Positions 9,252 through 21,302 are shown, counted from the first letter of the stretch. The stretch is DNA of 64,000 nt from Acinetobacter brisouii CIP 110357 (GCF_000488275.1 NZ_KI530762.1:267536-331535); one strand, 5' to 3'. Notes: generated by a model from the letters alone, not told the origin. Program-made: numbers and translations.

Positions 9252-9657
9252 TGCTTTGGGCTAGTGTTCGGTTTAAATCTAAAAGTTGCAGAGCAACAAT
9301 GGACAAAATGATCATGGCACTATTCATGATTACGGGGTTAAATGCACTGCTGAGTTGTGAAGGGTCTGTCATGGTAATCAGTAGCAATAATCCAGCAAGT
9401 CCAGCAATATTGAGCTGATGCACAATCCGGCTTTTATGCCACACCATAAATGTACCACCAAACAAAATTTCGAGCAGACCTGAGAGTGCTACACAGATTT
9501 TCGCGAGTGTTGGCTCAAAGCCAATAGACTGCCAGATCTGAATTTCGCCAGCAGATTGAAATAAGATTTTGGGAATCAAACCTTGATAGATCCAAAGCGC
9601 AGCAAGACTATACTGGATGAGCCGCTGTGTGGTTTGGAGTTGTGCTTTAGGGCTCAT
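9202..9657 (-). CDS. DoxX-like family inner-membrane protein
   Basis: The 151-residue hydrophobic protein has about four transmembrane segments, for example LIQYSLAALWIYQGLIPKIL, ICVALSGLLEILFGGTFMVW and NIAGLAGLLLLITM. This matches the DoxX-like family of uncharacterised membrane proteins. I start at the ATG at 9657, which has GGAAC upstream; a TTG at 9684 would add nine residues. The 3' end overlaps the convergent metallo-hydrolase gene by 50 bp. A role is not known; relatives are often linked to quinone or redox metabolism. Confidence 0.78.
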   Translation of the reverse strand: MSPKAQLQTTQRLIQYSLAALWIYQGLIPKILFQSAGEIQIWQSIGFEPTLAKICVALSGLLEILFGGTFMVWHKSRIVHQLNIAGLAGLLLLITMTDPSQLSSAFNPVIMNSAMIILSIVALQLLDLNRTLAQSTKPACGALPEYNKKDS

Positions 9658-12348
<2,691 letters not shown>

Positions 12349-12367
12349 GCCTGAATTGTTTTTTGTA

Positions 12368-12399
12368 AAAAATGCCAGTGACCATAACTGGCATTTTTT
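12368..12399 (+). terminator. Rho-independent terminator of katG
   Basis: The arms AATGCCAGT (12371-12379) and ACTGGCATT (12387-12395) form a stem with a seven-base loop, followed by a T-run. It begins 20 bases after the katG stop codon. Confidence 0.88.
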
Positions 12400-12523
12400 A
12401 TGGATCATCTGAAGTTTTTTCAGGCATATCGTAGAGATTTAATTATTTACAATACTCAGGGTGATTTGTGTTAAATTTAGACCGCAAAGCGCAAAAAAAA
12501 GTAGAGTCATAGAGGTAAATTAA

Positions 12524-12721
12524 ATGGCAAAACGCAAGCAACAGCCAGAAGTAGTTATTCATAATCTGGTGGCAAAACATATGCATGAGTTCAATCAGAG
12601 TCAGGTGTTTGTCGATCGAAAGAAAAATGCGAAACGAGGCTATAGCAAACACAAACAAGGGCGATATTCTGAAGATTATCGCCCTTGTTCTTTTATGGAA
12701 AGTTACATGCAGTTTTGCTAA
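12524..12721 (+). CDS. Small basic protein with ArfA-like gene layout
   Basis: A 65-codon gene for a highly basic protein. The ATG at 12524 has AGAGGT nine bases upstream. Residues 13-47 (HNLVAKHMHEFN..., DRKKNAKRGY, KHKQGR) resemble a widespread small-protein family that I recall as DUF7230. They also follow the pattern of the ribosome-rescue factor ArfA (hydrophobic helix, then KKGKGSY-like and K/R-rich tail). A 13-bp GC-rich hairpin plus T-tract lies inside the last third of the frame (12654-12694), upstream of the stop at 12719. Transcripts ending there would lack a stop codon and give at most 57 residues, as happens with arfA. The stop is 3 bp from the end of convergent ptsP. Function is inferred, not recognised for certain. 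Confidence 0.65.
   Translation: MAKRKQQPEVVIHNLVAKHMHEFNQSQVFVDRKKNAKRGYSKHKQGRYSEDYRPCSFMESYMQFC
12654..12694. terminator. Strong terminator hairpin inside the small gene's reading frame
   Basis: AACAAGGGCGATA (12654-12666) pairs perfectly with TATCGCCCTTGTT (12677-12689) around a ten-base loop and is followed by CTTTT on the plus strand. It lies inside the coding region of the 65-codon gene. On the minus strand it also lies 30-70 bp beyond the ptsP stop, so it may end both transcripts. Confidence 0.8.
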
Positions 12722-12724
12722 AAA

Positions 12725-15019
12725 TTAGACACTGACCAGACGGTTGGTTTTAACCATATCTGCTAGACCATGATTTTTAAAATAATATTCGAGCCAGCTC
12801 TTGATCAGTAACGGATTATTCAGTTGCAAAACATGATCTAATAATTCCTGTGCATCACTCATCGGCACATGACAAATCGCTTTACGTACCCGCAAAATAT
12901 TACTTGAGCTCATCGACAAGGTATTGAAACCCATCGCCATCAGCAGAATTGCCGATAACGGATCTCCCGCCATTTCCCCACAAATACTGATTGGTTTTTC
13001 ATACTTGTGACACTCTTTCACCAAGCGGCATAGCGCGCGCAAAATTGCAGGGTGGAAATGTGAATATACACTTGAGACATGTGGGTTGTTGCGGTCAACA
13101 GCGAGTAGATACTGAATCAAATCATTTGAACCGACTGAGAAGAAATCAACCAGTGGCGCAAATTCATCAATTTGCAAGAGCACACTGGGTACTTCTACCA
13201 TAATCCCAATTTTTGGCTTATTGATTTTAACCTGCTCTTCTTCCTGAACCGCGACCCAGTCGCGCTCAAGTAAGTACAACACTTCTTCAACTTCGCTGAC
13301 ACTGGTGACCATTGGTAGCAAAATATGCAGGTTATTTAAACCAATACTGGCTTTGAGCATGGCACGAATTTGCGCCGAGAAAATTTCAGGATGGTCAAGG
13401 GTAAAACGCAGCCCACGCCAGCCCAGTGCTGAGTTTTCTTCATCTATGCTGAAGTAAGGCAGGTCTTTATCTGCGCCAATGTCGAGGGTACGCATGGTGA
13501 CAGGTTTGTTGGCAAAGTGGCTGAGCTGTTGCCGATAAATGGCCCGTTGTTCTTCTTCGCCAGGGAAGCGATCACGTAGCATAAATGGAATTTCAGAACG
13601 ATATAGCCCGACACCTTTGGCACCACGCTGTACGCCACGAACTACGTCAATCATTAAGCCTGTATTGACAAATAAGCGTACAGGAACACCGTCAGGCGTA
13701 ATGGTCTCTTTGGTTTCATATTGCTTGAGATCTTTGGCGATCTGCTCTTCTTCTTTTTGAATTTCTTTATAACGTTGGCGCAGGCGACGTGGCGGATTGA
13801 CAAAAACACGTCCCTGATAAGCGTCAACAATCATCTCGACATCATCAATGGTGTTGATCGGTAATTCTGTGACACCGACAACAGTTGGAATACCTAAAGC
13901 ACGCGCAACAATGACCATGTGTGAATTTGCAGCGCCTTCACTTGTTACAATTGCAGCGATTTTATCCATTGGTAGCTCAACCAGTGCCGCGGTACTGATT
14001 TCATCACCAATTAAAATACTATCTGAGCTGAGTTCACGATGACCAGCATCGGCTTCTTGCAATGAAGCTAAAATACGTCGTCCCAAGTCTTTAAGGTCGG
14101 ACACACGTTCACGCAAATAGTCATCTTCCATTTGCGCAAACAAGGCAATATGTTTGTCGATGACTTTTTTGACAGCACCTTGTGCCCAGTTCCCATCGCG
14201 AATCAGTTCTTTAATTTCGGCAGGTAAGGCATTTTCATCCAACATGCGTAAGAACACACTAAACAGCGCACGTTCTTCCGACATGAGAGAGTCTTGCATT
14301 TTTTCATCGAGAGACTGAATTTCATTGCGAACATTGGCAACGGCATGATCAAGGAGCTTGAGTTCATCGGGAATGCTCTCAGCTTCACGCTCAGGTACAG
14401 AGGATAAATCTGCCGCAGGATACAAAATAATGGCACGACCTAAAGCCACACCGCCTGCACCTGAGACACCTTGGAAGGTTTTGTAATTGGAAATATTGCT
14501 AGGCTTACGAAAAACGTCAATATTACCGACAGCATGTGCATGGGCGATTACGCCTGAAAGCTGCGCGCATAGGGTGACCAAGAAAGACTCGGCAGCTTCA
14601 CTAAAATCCTGTGATTCTACATTTTGTACCACCAGTACACCCATCACCTTGCGGCGATACATGACAGGAACACCTAAAAACGAATTATAAATTTCTTCGC
14701 CTGTTTCGGGGAAATACGCGTAACGCTCATGTTGGGCAGCATTGTCAAGGTTTACGATCTCTTCGCGTTGTCCAACCAGACCGACCAAACCTTCACCGAC
14801 CTGTAATGATACGCTGCCAACAGACTCGGGATTTAAGCCTTTGGTTGCCATAAGGACATAGCGCTGATTACGTTCATCGAGTAAATAAATCGAACACACA
14901 TCGACATCCATAGCCACAGAAATCTGATTGACCATAATGTCTAATGACTCATGCAAACTCACGGCTGCATTGACCTCTTGGACAATGCGTCGGAGCGTGT
15001 CTAATTGCATGTTCGACAT
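12725..15019 (-). CDS. ptsP: Phosphoenolpyruvate-protein phosphotransferase PtsP (EI-Ntr)
   Basis: This is the first enzyme of the nitrogen-related phosphotransferase system; it passes phosphate from PEP to NPr. The 764-residue protein has an N-terminal GAF sensor domain (about 1-160), the EI N-terminal region, the phospho-His segment GAANSHMVIVARALG (His367) and the C-terminal PEP-binding barrel (GSNDLIQYLLAVDR, CGEMAGD). I start at the ATG at 15019, which has GGGAG nine bases upstream; a TTG at 15040 would add seven residues. It lies 107 bp downstream of rppH in the same direction, the classic rppH-ptsP pairing. Confidence 0.95.
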   Translation of the reverse strand: MSNMQLDTLRRIVQEVNAAVSLHESLDIMVNQISVAMDVDVCSIYLLDERNQRYVLMATKGLNPESVGSVSLQVGEGLVGLVGQREEIVNLDNAAQHERYAYFPETGEEIYNSFLGVPVMYRRKVMGVLVVQNVESQDFSEAAESFLVTLCAQLSGVIAHAHAVGNIDVFRKPSNISNYKTFQGVSGAGGVALGRAIILYPAADLSSVPEREAESIPDELKLLDHAVANVRNEIQSLDEKMQDSLMSEERALFSVFLRMLDENALPAEIKELIRDGNWAQGAVKKVIDKHIALFAQMEDDYLRERVSDLKDLGRRILASLQEADAGHRELSSDSILIGDEISTAALVELPMDKIAAIVTSEGAANSHMVIVARALGIPTVVGVTELPINTIDDVEMIVDAYQGRVFVNPPRRLRQRYKEIQKEEEQIAKDLKQYETKETITPDGVPVRLFVNTGLMIDVVRGVQRGAKGVGLYRSEIPFMLRDRFPGEEEQRAIYRQQLSHFANKPVTMRTLDIGADKDLPYFSIDEENSALGWRGLRFTLDHPEIFSAQIRAMLKASIGLNNLHILLPMVTSVSEVEEVLYLLERDWVAVQEEEQVKINKPKIGIMVEVPSVLLQIDEFAPLVDFFSVGSNDLIQYLLAVDRNNPHVSSVYSHFHPAILRALCRLVKECHKYEKPISICGEMAGDPLSAILLMAMGFNTLSMSSSNILRVRKAICHVPMSDAQELLDHVLQLNNPLLIKSWLEYYFKNHGLADMVKTNRLVSV

Positions 15020-15126
15020 AACTACATACTCCCAAAACAATTTATATAATAAGTAATTATTGCTTTATTTATAGCAGTCACCCATGAGAAAAGCATTCAC
15101 TAAAAAATTCTTTTTTCAATTATTTT

Positions 15127-15600
15127 TTAGTGGGGTAACTGGCTACATAATTCAGTCATGGCTTTTCGGTAAACATCTCGTTTAAAGTTGATGACTTGTC
15201 CTAATGGATACCAATAACTGACCCATTGCCATTCATCAAACTCAGGTGGGTCAGCAAGATCCAACTGAATATTGTGGGCTGATGCAGTCAGCTTTAATAA
15301 AAACCATTTCTGTTTTTGACCGATACATACAGGGTCTGTGCCCGCGCGAATGTATCGATGTGGCAAACGGTAACGCAACCAGCCTTTGGTTTGCGCAATG
15401 ATTTGGACGTGTTCTGGCAATAAGCCAACTTCTTCTCTTAGCTCACGGTATAACGCTTGTTCAGGAGATTCTCCAGTCTGGATACCACCTTGCGGAAACT
15501 GCCATGCATTGTGCCCAATGCGTTTTGCCCATAACACTTGTCCATATTCGTTTGCCAAAATGATCCCGACATTGGGTCGGAAACCTTCAGAGTCGATCAT
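15127..15600 (-). CDS. rppH: RNA pyrophosphohydrolase RppH
   Basis: RppH removes pyrophosphate from mRNA 5' ends and so triggers RNase E-dependent decay. The 157-residue protein has the Nudix box at residues 38-60 ([13 protein letters not shown], then RELREEVGL) and the RppH-type N-terminus [15 protein letters not shown] and WQFPQGG. The length matches the family. It is the upstream member of rppH-ptsP. rne lies about 12 kb away in the same window, so two parts of the mRNA decay route are encoded here. Confidence 0.95.
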   Translation of the reverse strand: MIDSEGFRPNVGIILANEYGQVLWAKRIGHNAWQFPQGGIQTGESPEQALYRELREEVGLLPEHVQIIAQTKGWLRYRLPHRYIRAGTDPVCIGQKQKWFLLKLTASAHNIQLDLADPPEFDEWQWVSYWYPLGQVINFKRDVYRKAMTELCSQLPH

Positions 15601-15785
15601 TTGGCTACCTAAATTTGTTAGATCTTATTGTCTTTATTTCGGGGATGGCAAAATTTGTGCATCCAACACAAAAAAAGACCTCAGAATATTGTTAAAAATT
15701 GCTATGATCTTAACGAATTTCTTTGCATTAGCGGCAACTGATTTACATTTTTTTGCTTTAATTTTCAGTTTTAACGAGAATTTCC

Positions 15786-16436
15786 ATGAAATTGGCTTTA
15801 TTTGATCTTGATCATACCCTGTTAAATACCGACTCAGACCATTCTTGGGGTGAGTTTTTAGTGAATGAAGGCTTGGTTGATCCCGTGCATCATCGCCAAA
15901 TGAATGATAAGTTTTATGATGACTACAAAGCAGGGCAGCTTGACCCAATTGCATACAATGAATTTGTATTTCAGTTTTTGACCAAACATTCAAATCAGTA
16001 TTTAACTGATTTGCATCAGCTGTTTATGCAAAAAGTCATTCGCCCACAAATGCGTCAAAAAGGCTTTGATGCGATTCAGAAGCATAAAGATTTAGGACAT
16101 GCGATTGTCGGGATTACCGCGACCAGTGACTTTATTACGGCGCCGATTTTTCATGAGTTTGGGATTACTGAAATTATAGCCACCAATGCTGAAGTTAAAG
16201 ACGGGCAGTACACAGGTAAAGTCGCAGGTACAGCATGTTATCAGCAAGGTAAATTGGTTCGTTTAGCGCAGTGGTTAGATGGTCGGGAAGTTACAGAATC
16301 CTGGGCATATTCAGACTCTATTAATGACCGTTTCTTGCTGGAATATGCCACCCATGCGATTGCAGTTAACCCAGATGATCGTCTGGAAAAACTTGCGAAA
16401 GAGCAGGCTTGGGAAATTCAGGACTGGTCAATCTAA
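15786..16436 (+). CDS. HAD-IB family phosphatase (SerB-like fold)
   Basis: This is a 216-residue HAD-superfamily hydrolase of subfamily IB. Motif I is FDLDHTLL (Asp7, Asp9), the mid-region ITATSDFIT carries motif II, and the end motif YSDSINDRFLL carries the last metal-binding aspartates. It resembles the phosphoserine-phosphatase-like enzymes often found divergent from rppH in Acinetobacter, though true SerB is longer. It lies 185 bp from rppH in the divergent direction. The substrate is not known. Confidence 0.86.
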   Translation: MKLALFDLDHTLLNTDSDHSWGEFLVNEGLVDPVHHRQMNDKFYDDYKAGQLDPIAYNEFVFQFLTKHSNQYLTDLHQLFMQKVIRPQMRQKGFDAIQKHKDLGHAIVGITATSDFITAPIFHEFGITEIIATNAEVKDGQYTGKVAGTACYQQGKLVRLAQWLDGREVTESWAYSDSINDRFLLEYATHAIAVNPDDRLEKLAKEQAWEIQDWSI

Positions 16437-16506
16437 ATTAGAGAGTGTCTAGTCGAGTTGGAGCAGGTGAGAATGAGCTACGATCAGACTGATTAATTAA
16501 GTAATA

Positions 16507-17103
16507 TTAGTCTGATTTAATGCGCTTACTGGCTTGCCATAAATCTTGATGGTGATATCGATACCAGCTTTTAAATTCAATACGCCATTGTTCAAAAGGC
16601 GGGGAAAGTTTCGGACGTGGATCGTTGCTTAACGTATAGGCCATGCCTTCGATTAACCATTTGGGCTTGGTCAGCATGGCAAGGTTACCCCATTCTTCGG
16701 CTTGTCTGTCGTGAATCAGTTCGTGGACAATATAAAATTCTTGCCAACCTCGTGGAGCAATGACGGTACCTAAGTTCCCGACAGCTTTGGCGGCAGCCTT
16801 TTCCATGCCAAAAGTTTCTGCACACTCTCCTATAGAACAAAACACCATGGTCGGGCGAGAATGAAAGTTACCCACCTGACGTTGTGTTTCTTGTATTGCC
16901 TGATTATATAGTTTTTGAGCTTTTTCCTGCTGCTGCGGGTCATCGACACAGACATTTCCCTGACAGGATAAAAATGGGAGCTGGTGAGCCAATGCTACCC
17001 GCATCGGTTTTATCAACATTAAAATAAGTAGAAAAATACACGCCACGCTGAAAAGGCATACTTTCATGATTTTTTGTGCTTTGAGTAAAAGATAGTTTTT
17101 CAT
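16507..17103 (-). CDS. Putative membrane-anchored zinc metallopeptidase-like protein
   Basis: I do not recognise the exact family. The protein of about 198 residues starts at the ATG at 17103 (a TTG at 17118 is the alternative). It has one hydrophobic segment near the N-terminus (VCLFSVACIFLLILMLI) and then a probably periplasmic domain with four cysteines (LSCQGNVCVDD, FCSIGEC). The gluzincin-like motif HELIHDRQAEEWG is followed by EGMAYTLS, where the Glu could be the third zinc ligand. This supports a peptidase fold but not a substrate. It is convergent with the HAD-IB gene and lies just downstream of the LysR gene on the same strand. Confidence 0.72.
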   Translation of the reverse strand: MKNYLLLKAQKIMKVCLFSVACIFLLILMLIKPMRVALAHQLPFLSCQGNVCVDDPQQQEKAQKLYNQAIQETQRQVGNFHSRPTMVFCSIGECAETFGMEKAAAKAVGNLGTVIAPRGWQEFYIVHELIHDRQAEEWGNLAMLTKPKWLIEGMAYTLSNDPRPKLSPPFEQWRIEFKSWYRYHHQDLWQASKRIKSD

Positions 17104-17141
17104 AAATTTATGACTCAAATACGTGGAGGAATTTAAAAGAA

Positions 17142-18005
17142 TTATGGTTTTTGCATCATTTCAATCAGTGCCTGCATGGCACGTGATTGCGTGCGTGCTG
17201 GATGCCAGACGAGACCCAACTGGCGCTGCATGTCAATCTCCAAAGAGAGTCGTTGCAAATCCTGATTGACCAAGGTGAGTGGCAATACTGACCAGCCAAG
17301 CCCAATCGAAACCAGCATGCGGATAGATTCTAACGGATTGTTACTCATGCTGACTTTAGGTTTAAGGCCTTGTTTCTCAAATGCAGCAAGGGTAATTTGA
17401 CTGGTATAGGTTTTCGCTGCAGGCAGCAGGCTTGGATAGCTCATTAAATCTTCGAGTGTGAGCTGTGGCTTATGCGCTAAGGGATGAAAGGGCGCTGCTA
17501 CAAATACCAAAGGGTCATTCCAGATCGGTTGGTAATGCAAGCGTTCATCCAGTTGTGGTGGCAAGGTTAAAAAAGCCAGTTCCAGATCGCCTGCGAGTAC
17601 TTGCTCATGTGCCTGTTCCGAGTCGACAAAATGCACATCCAGAGTGACATCTGGGTATTGTTGCACATAGTGCTTTAAGTGATGGGGTAAGTGGTGTAGT
17701 CCAATATGATGGCTAGTACCTATTTTGAGCCGCCCCTGTACTTTGCTTTGCTGATGACTGAGGGTATGGTGCATTTCCCCAAGCTCATTCAGCCAGGTTT
17801 TGACTTTGGGCAAGAGTGCATACGCAGTGTGTGTGGGCTGAATACCACGACCTGCCGATTCAAATAGCGTCACGCCAAAATATTCTTCTAAACAGTGAAT
17901 ACGTTTGGTGACCGCAGGTTGGGTAATAAATAGCTGATCGGCTGCCAGGGAAATCGAGCCTGTTTCCATGACTTTAATAAAAGCTTCAAAAGCAGCGAGA
18001 TTCAT
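17142..18005 (-). CDS. LysR-family regulator divergent from leuC
   Basis: A LysR-type regulator of about 287 residues: an N-terminal helix-turn-helix (MNLAAFEAFIKV, SLAADQLFITQPAVTKRI) and a substrate-binding-like effector domain. The ATG at 18005 is preceded by AGGAAA; a GTG at 18026 would add seven residues. The gene is transcribed away from leuC with about 495 bp between the starts, so leuCDB are its likely targets, as for LysR genes beside leu operons in related bacteria. An AT-rich 10-bp inverted repeat (18031-18055) sits next to its start and an 18-bp palindrome lies closer to leuC. Confidence 0.88.
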   Translation of the reverse strand: MNLAAFEAFIKVMETGSISLAADQLFITQPAVTKRIHCLEEYFGVTLFESAGRGIQPTHTAYALLPKVKTWLNELGEMHHTLSHQQSKVQGRLKIGTSHHIGLHHLPHHLKHYVQQYPDVTLDVHFVDSEQAHEQVLAGDLELAFLTLPPQLDERLHYQPIWNDPLVFVAAPFHPLAHKPQLTLEDLMSYPSLLPAAKTYTSQITLAAFEKQGLKPKVSMSNNPLESIRMLVSIGLGWSVLPLTLVNQDLQRLSLEIDMQRQLGLVWHPARTQSRAMQALIEMMQKP

Positions 18006-18030
18006 ATACGATTTCCTAGCGAACACGGGG

Positions 18031-18055
18031 TTTTATATTTAAGAAAAATATAAAA
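18031..18055. promoter_or_regulatory. AT-rich 10-bp inverted repeat at the LysR gene start
   Basis: TTTTATATTT (18031-18040) pairs with AAATATAAAA (18046-18055) across five bases. It is 26 bp upstream of the LysR start codon and could be an autoregulatory site, but AT-rich palindromes also arise by chance. Confidence 0.3.
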
Positions 18056-18362
18056 TATTTTTATTTCAGCATGATTTTAGAATTATAGAAGAAAGCCACG
18101 TATATATTTTTACTTATAGTATGCTAAAACAAGGCAAATAGGAAACTTGTTCGATTGTACATCTGACATATTCTGCCTTATTCGTGTTTGGTAGGGGGCA
18201 TGCTGCTTGATCAGTTGTCTATGCTATGCAGGGCGGTTATAGCCTTACGATAAAGCATTCATGGATGTAGACCTTTCATCATGAAAAGAGAATAAGTGCA
18301 GATTTATTTACATTGTATTTGCAGTATGGACATGTTGATTGTTGATAATGTTCAGATTGCAG

Positions 18363-18380
18363 CTACTGTTATAACAGTAG
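18363..18380. promoter_or_regulatory. Perfect 18-bp palindrome upstream of leuC (candidate operator)
   Basis: CTACTGTTATAACAGTAG is an exact palindrome with no spacer. It lies 120 bp before the leuC start and about 70 bp upstream of a TATAAT at 18450-18455 that may be the leuC -10 box. The rest of the 18006-18499 gap shows no gene and no leucine-codon leader peptide. Confidence 0.55.
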
Positions 18381-18499
18381 AGATTAATTCATTCCTAAAA
18401 GTTTGTTGATCTATAAAAATGATAAATTAGATTTATGTAAAACAGTGCCTATAATGAAAATAGAAGATTTAATTACCCAGTCCAATGGAGCGCGTCGAC

Positions 18500-19918
18500 A
18501 TGGCAGGCAAGACATTATATGACAAGTTGTGGGATGATCATTTGGTGAAGCAACGCGATGATGGTTCGAGTTTAATTTACATCGACCGTCATCTCTTGCA
18601 TGAAGTGACCTCACCACAAGCATTTGAAGGTTTACAACTTGCAGGTCGTCAGCCGTGGCGTTTAAGTGCCAATGTGGCAACGCCTGACCATAACGTACCA
18701 ACCTCAAAAAAAGAACGTGAACGTGGTGTTGCAGGGATTGAAGACGATACTTCTCGTATTCAGGTACAAACCCTAGATGACAACTGTAAGACATTTAACA
18801 TTGTCGAGTTTGACATTAATGACATCCGTCAGGGTATTGCGCATGTCGTTGGGCCAGAGCAAGGTTTGACTTTGCCAGGCATGACCGTCGTCTGCGGTGA
18901 CTCACATACAGCAACTCATGGCGCATTTGGTTGTTTAGCACACGGGATTGGGACATCAGAAGTTGAACATGTATTGGCGACCCAATGCTTGGTTCAAAAG
19001 AAAATGAAAAACATGTTGGTGCGTGTCGATGGCCAGTTGGGCAAAGGCGTGACCTCAAAAGATGTCGTGTTAGCGATTATCGGAAAAATCGGCACAGCAG
19101 GCGGTACAGGCCATGCGATTGAGTTTGGTGGTCAGGTCTTCCGTGACATGTCGATTGAAGGTCGTATGACTGTATGTAACATGGCGATCGAGGCTGGTGC
19201 ACGCGTAGGCATGGTCGCTGTTGATGACAAAACGATTGAATATGTGAAAGACCGCCCGTATGCACCTAAAGGTGAAGATTGGGATAAAGCGGTGGCTTAC
19301 TGGAATACTTTACATTCCGATGATGATGCACAGTTTGATACCGTTATCGTGTTAAAAGGCGAAGAGATTGAGCCACAAGTCTCTTGGGGTACTTCTCCTG
19401 AAATGGTGGTTGCTGTATCGCAAGCAGTTCCAACATTAGAACAGGCGAAAGATGATGTACAGCGCAAAGACTGGACACGTGCATATCAATATATGGGTTT
19501 AACCGCAGGTCAGGCTTTGGCTGATATCCAGTTGGATCGCGTATTCATTGGTTCATGTACCAACTCACGTATTGAAGACATTCGTGCTGCGGCAGAAGTT
19601 ATCAAAGGCCGTAAAGTTGCAGCAAGCATTAAGCAAGCCATGATCGTACCGGGTTCTGGTTTGGTGAAACAGCAAGCCGAAGCGGAAGGTTTGGACAAGA
19701 TTTTTGTTGAAGCAGGCTTTGAATGGCGTGAACCAGGTTGCTCAATGTGTTTGGCAATGAATGCTGACAAATTGCAACCAGGCGAGCACTGTGCTTCGAC
19801 TTCAAACCGTAACTTTGAAGGTCGTCAGGGCAATGGCGGGCGTACCCACTTGGTTAGCCCAGCGATGGCAGCAGCAGCAGCGATTGCTGGTCATTTCGTT
19901 GATGTTCGTACATTCTAA
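18500..19918 (+). CDS. leuC: 3-isopropylmalate dehydratase large subunit LeuC
   Basis: With LeuD it isomerises 2-isopropylmalate to 3-isopropylmalate in leucine synthesis. It is an aconitase-family protein of 472 residues. The [4Fe-4S] ligands are in GSCTNSR and in [10 protein letters not shown] start at the ATG at 18500 ([11 protein letters not shown]), which has GGAG nine bases upstream; the ATG at 18485 would add five residues. leuD follows after 11 bp with AGGAG between them, so the pair is one operon. Confidence 0.97.
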   Translation: MAGKTLYDKLWDDHLVKQRDDGSSLIYIDRHLLHEVTSPQAFEGLQLAGRQPWRLSANVATPDHNVPTSKKERERGVAGIEDDTSRIQVQTLDDNCKTFNIVEFDINDIRQGIAHVVGPEQGLTLPGMTVVCGDSHTATHGAFGCLAHGIGTSEVEHVLATQCLVQKKMKNMLVRVDGQLGKGVTSKDVVLAIIGKIGTAGGTGHAIEFGGQVFRDMSIEGRMTVCNMAIEAGARVGMVAVDDKTIEYVKDRPYAPKGEDWDKAVAYWNTLHSDDDAQFDTVIVLKGEEIEPQVSWGTSPEMVVAVSQAVPTLEQAKDDVQRKDWTRAYQYMGLTAGQALADIQLDRVFIGSCTNSRIEDIRAAAEVIKGRKVAASIKQAMIVPGSGLVKQQAEAEGLDKIFVEAGFEWREPGCSMCLAMNADKLQPGEHCASTSNRNFEGRQGNGGRTHLVSPAMAAAAAIAGHFVDVRTF

Positions 19919-19929
19919 AGGAGTCGCAT

Positions 19930-20580
19930 ATGAAAGCGTATACAGTTGAACAAGGTATCGTTGCACCTTTAGACCGTGCCAATGTCGATACCGACTTGAT
20001 CATTCCAAAACAGTTTTTGAAATCGATTAAACGTACAGGATTTGGTGACAACTTGTTCGATGAGCTTCGTTATTTAGATGAAGGTTATTTGGGACAAGAC
20101 ATCAGCAAACGCCCTAAAAACCCAGACTTTGTATTGAACCAGCCACGTTATCAAGGTGCGAGCATTTTAATTGCGCGTACTAACTTCGGTTGTGGTTCAA
20201 GTCGTGAACATGCACCTTGGGCATTGAGCGAATATGGTTTCCGTACCGTGATTGCACCAAGCTTTGCTGACATTTTTTTCAATAACTGCTTTAAAAATGG
20301 CATGTTACCCGTCATTTTGCCTGAAGAAACTGTTGATCAACTTTTCAAAGAATGTGCAGCAACAGAAGGTTATCAGTTGACTGTTGATTTGGCAGCACAA
20401 GAAGTGCGTACGCCGTCAGGTCAGGCATTTGCTTTTGAAATTGACCCATTCCGCAAGCACTGTTTGTTAAATGGTTTGGATGATATTGGTTTGACTTTAC
20501 AAGATGCTGACTTGATCCGTGAATATGAAGCGAAAACCAAACAGGCTCGTCCTTGGGTTTTTCAAGATTTACACGGCTAA
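19930..20580 (+). CDS. leuD: 3-isopropylmalate dehydratase small subunit LeuD
   Basis: The swivelling-domain subunit that completes the LeuCD enzyme. The 216 residues include the conserved [24 protein letters not shown] and [13 protein letters not shown] segments. It is 11 bp downstream of leuC with an AGGAG ribosome-binding site. A lipoprotein gene lies between it and leuB, and leuB continues in the same direction. Confidence 0.97.
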   Translation: MKAYTVEQGIVAPLDRANVDTDLIIPKQFLKSIKRTGFGDNLFDELRYLDEGYLGQDISKRPKNPDFVLNQPRYQGASILIARTNFGCGSSREHAPWALSEYGFRTVIAPSFADIFFNNCFKNGMLPVILPEETVDQLFKECAATEGYQLTVDLAAQEVRTPSGQAFAFEIDPFRKHCLLNGLDDIGLTLQDADLIREYEAKTKQARPWVFQDLHG

Positions 20581-20682
20581 GTCGTGACATGAAGCATGGC
20601 GCGAAGGCTCAACTATTGCTAACATATCGAATTATTTTATGTAATTCAATCTGCTGATCGGCAAAAAGGTTGGGCCATTCAA

Positions 20683-21255
20683 ATGCTAAAAAACATCGGT
20701 CGAAGTGCTTTTTGGGGGTTTTGTGCGGTGTTGCTGAGTGCATGTCAACATACGCATCGGGCGGTCGATACGATGGCAATCAAGTTTATTGCCCCTGAGC
20801 AACGACCTGCCAATGTCAAATTGTACTGTACAGGAACAGTCAATTGTGAATTTGAACGTTTTGATAGCATTCAAATTGTGGATGACACCACACATTTGGT
20901 GAATTACGAAGCCATTAAAAAAGGCTATGTACGTTTAAATACTAAAACGACAGGCTACAACAATGCCTTGTTTTTAACCGTACCTGATCGACAGCATGAA
21001 GTGGTCATTCGCTTTTATCCAATTTCAATGGATCGTGCAGAGCGAATCAGTGTAATTCATCATTTTAAACCAAACACAAGCTACACCTTCAAGATGTACC
21101 GAAACCGCACCAAACAAGCCGGGAGTTTGCTGAATGTGTCAGCACCCGATCCGTTATGTGTGGTGTTATTACAAGATCAACATCCAATTCGCCGTTTTTG
21201 TAAGCCCTACAATGTGCTGACAGGTTTAGGCGAATTTGTTGAACAAAAATTTTAA
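20683..21255 (+). CDS. Putative lipoprotein of unknown function within the leu cluster
   Basis: I do not recognise this 190-residue protein. It has a type II signal peptide (RSAFWGFCAVLLSACQ), with the lipobox LSAC placing a lipidated Cys at residue 21. The rest is a small, beta-rich-looking domain with several aromatic residues and three more cysteines (YCTGTVNCEF and the C-terminal RFCKPY). It lies 102 bp after leuD and 47 bp before leuB on the same strand, so it may be co-transcribed with leucine genes although it looks unrelated to the pathway. Confidence 0.75.
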   Translation: MLKNIGRSAFWGFCAVLLSACQHTHRAVDTMAIKFIAPEQRPANVKLYCTGTVNCEFERFDSIQIVDDTTHLVNYEAIKKGYVRLNTKTTGYNNALFLTVPDRQHEVVIRFYPISMDRAERISVIHHFKPNTSYTFKMYRNRTKQAGSLLNVSAPDPLCVVLLQDQHPIRRFCKPYNVLTGLGEFVEQKF

Positions 21256-21302
21256 CTGGGCTGTTTAAAAAACTACAGTCGTGGGAATAAATGGAATAGT
21301 GT

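Noticed and set aside
12443..12658. 71-codon minus-strand frame opposite the ArfA-like gene
   Set aside because: It is a shadow of the small gene, which has a good ribosome-binding site and a family-like sequence.
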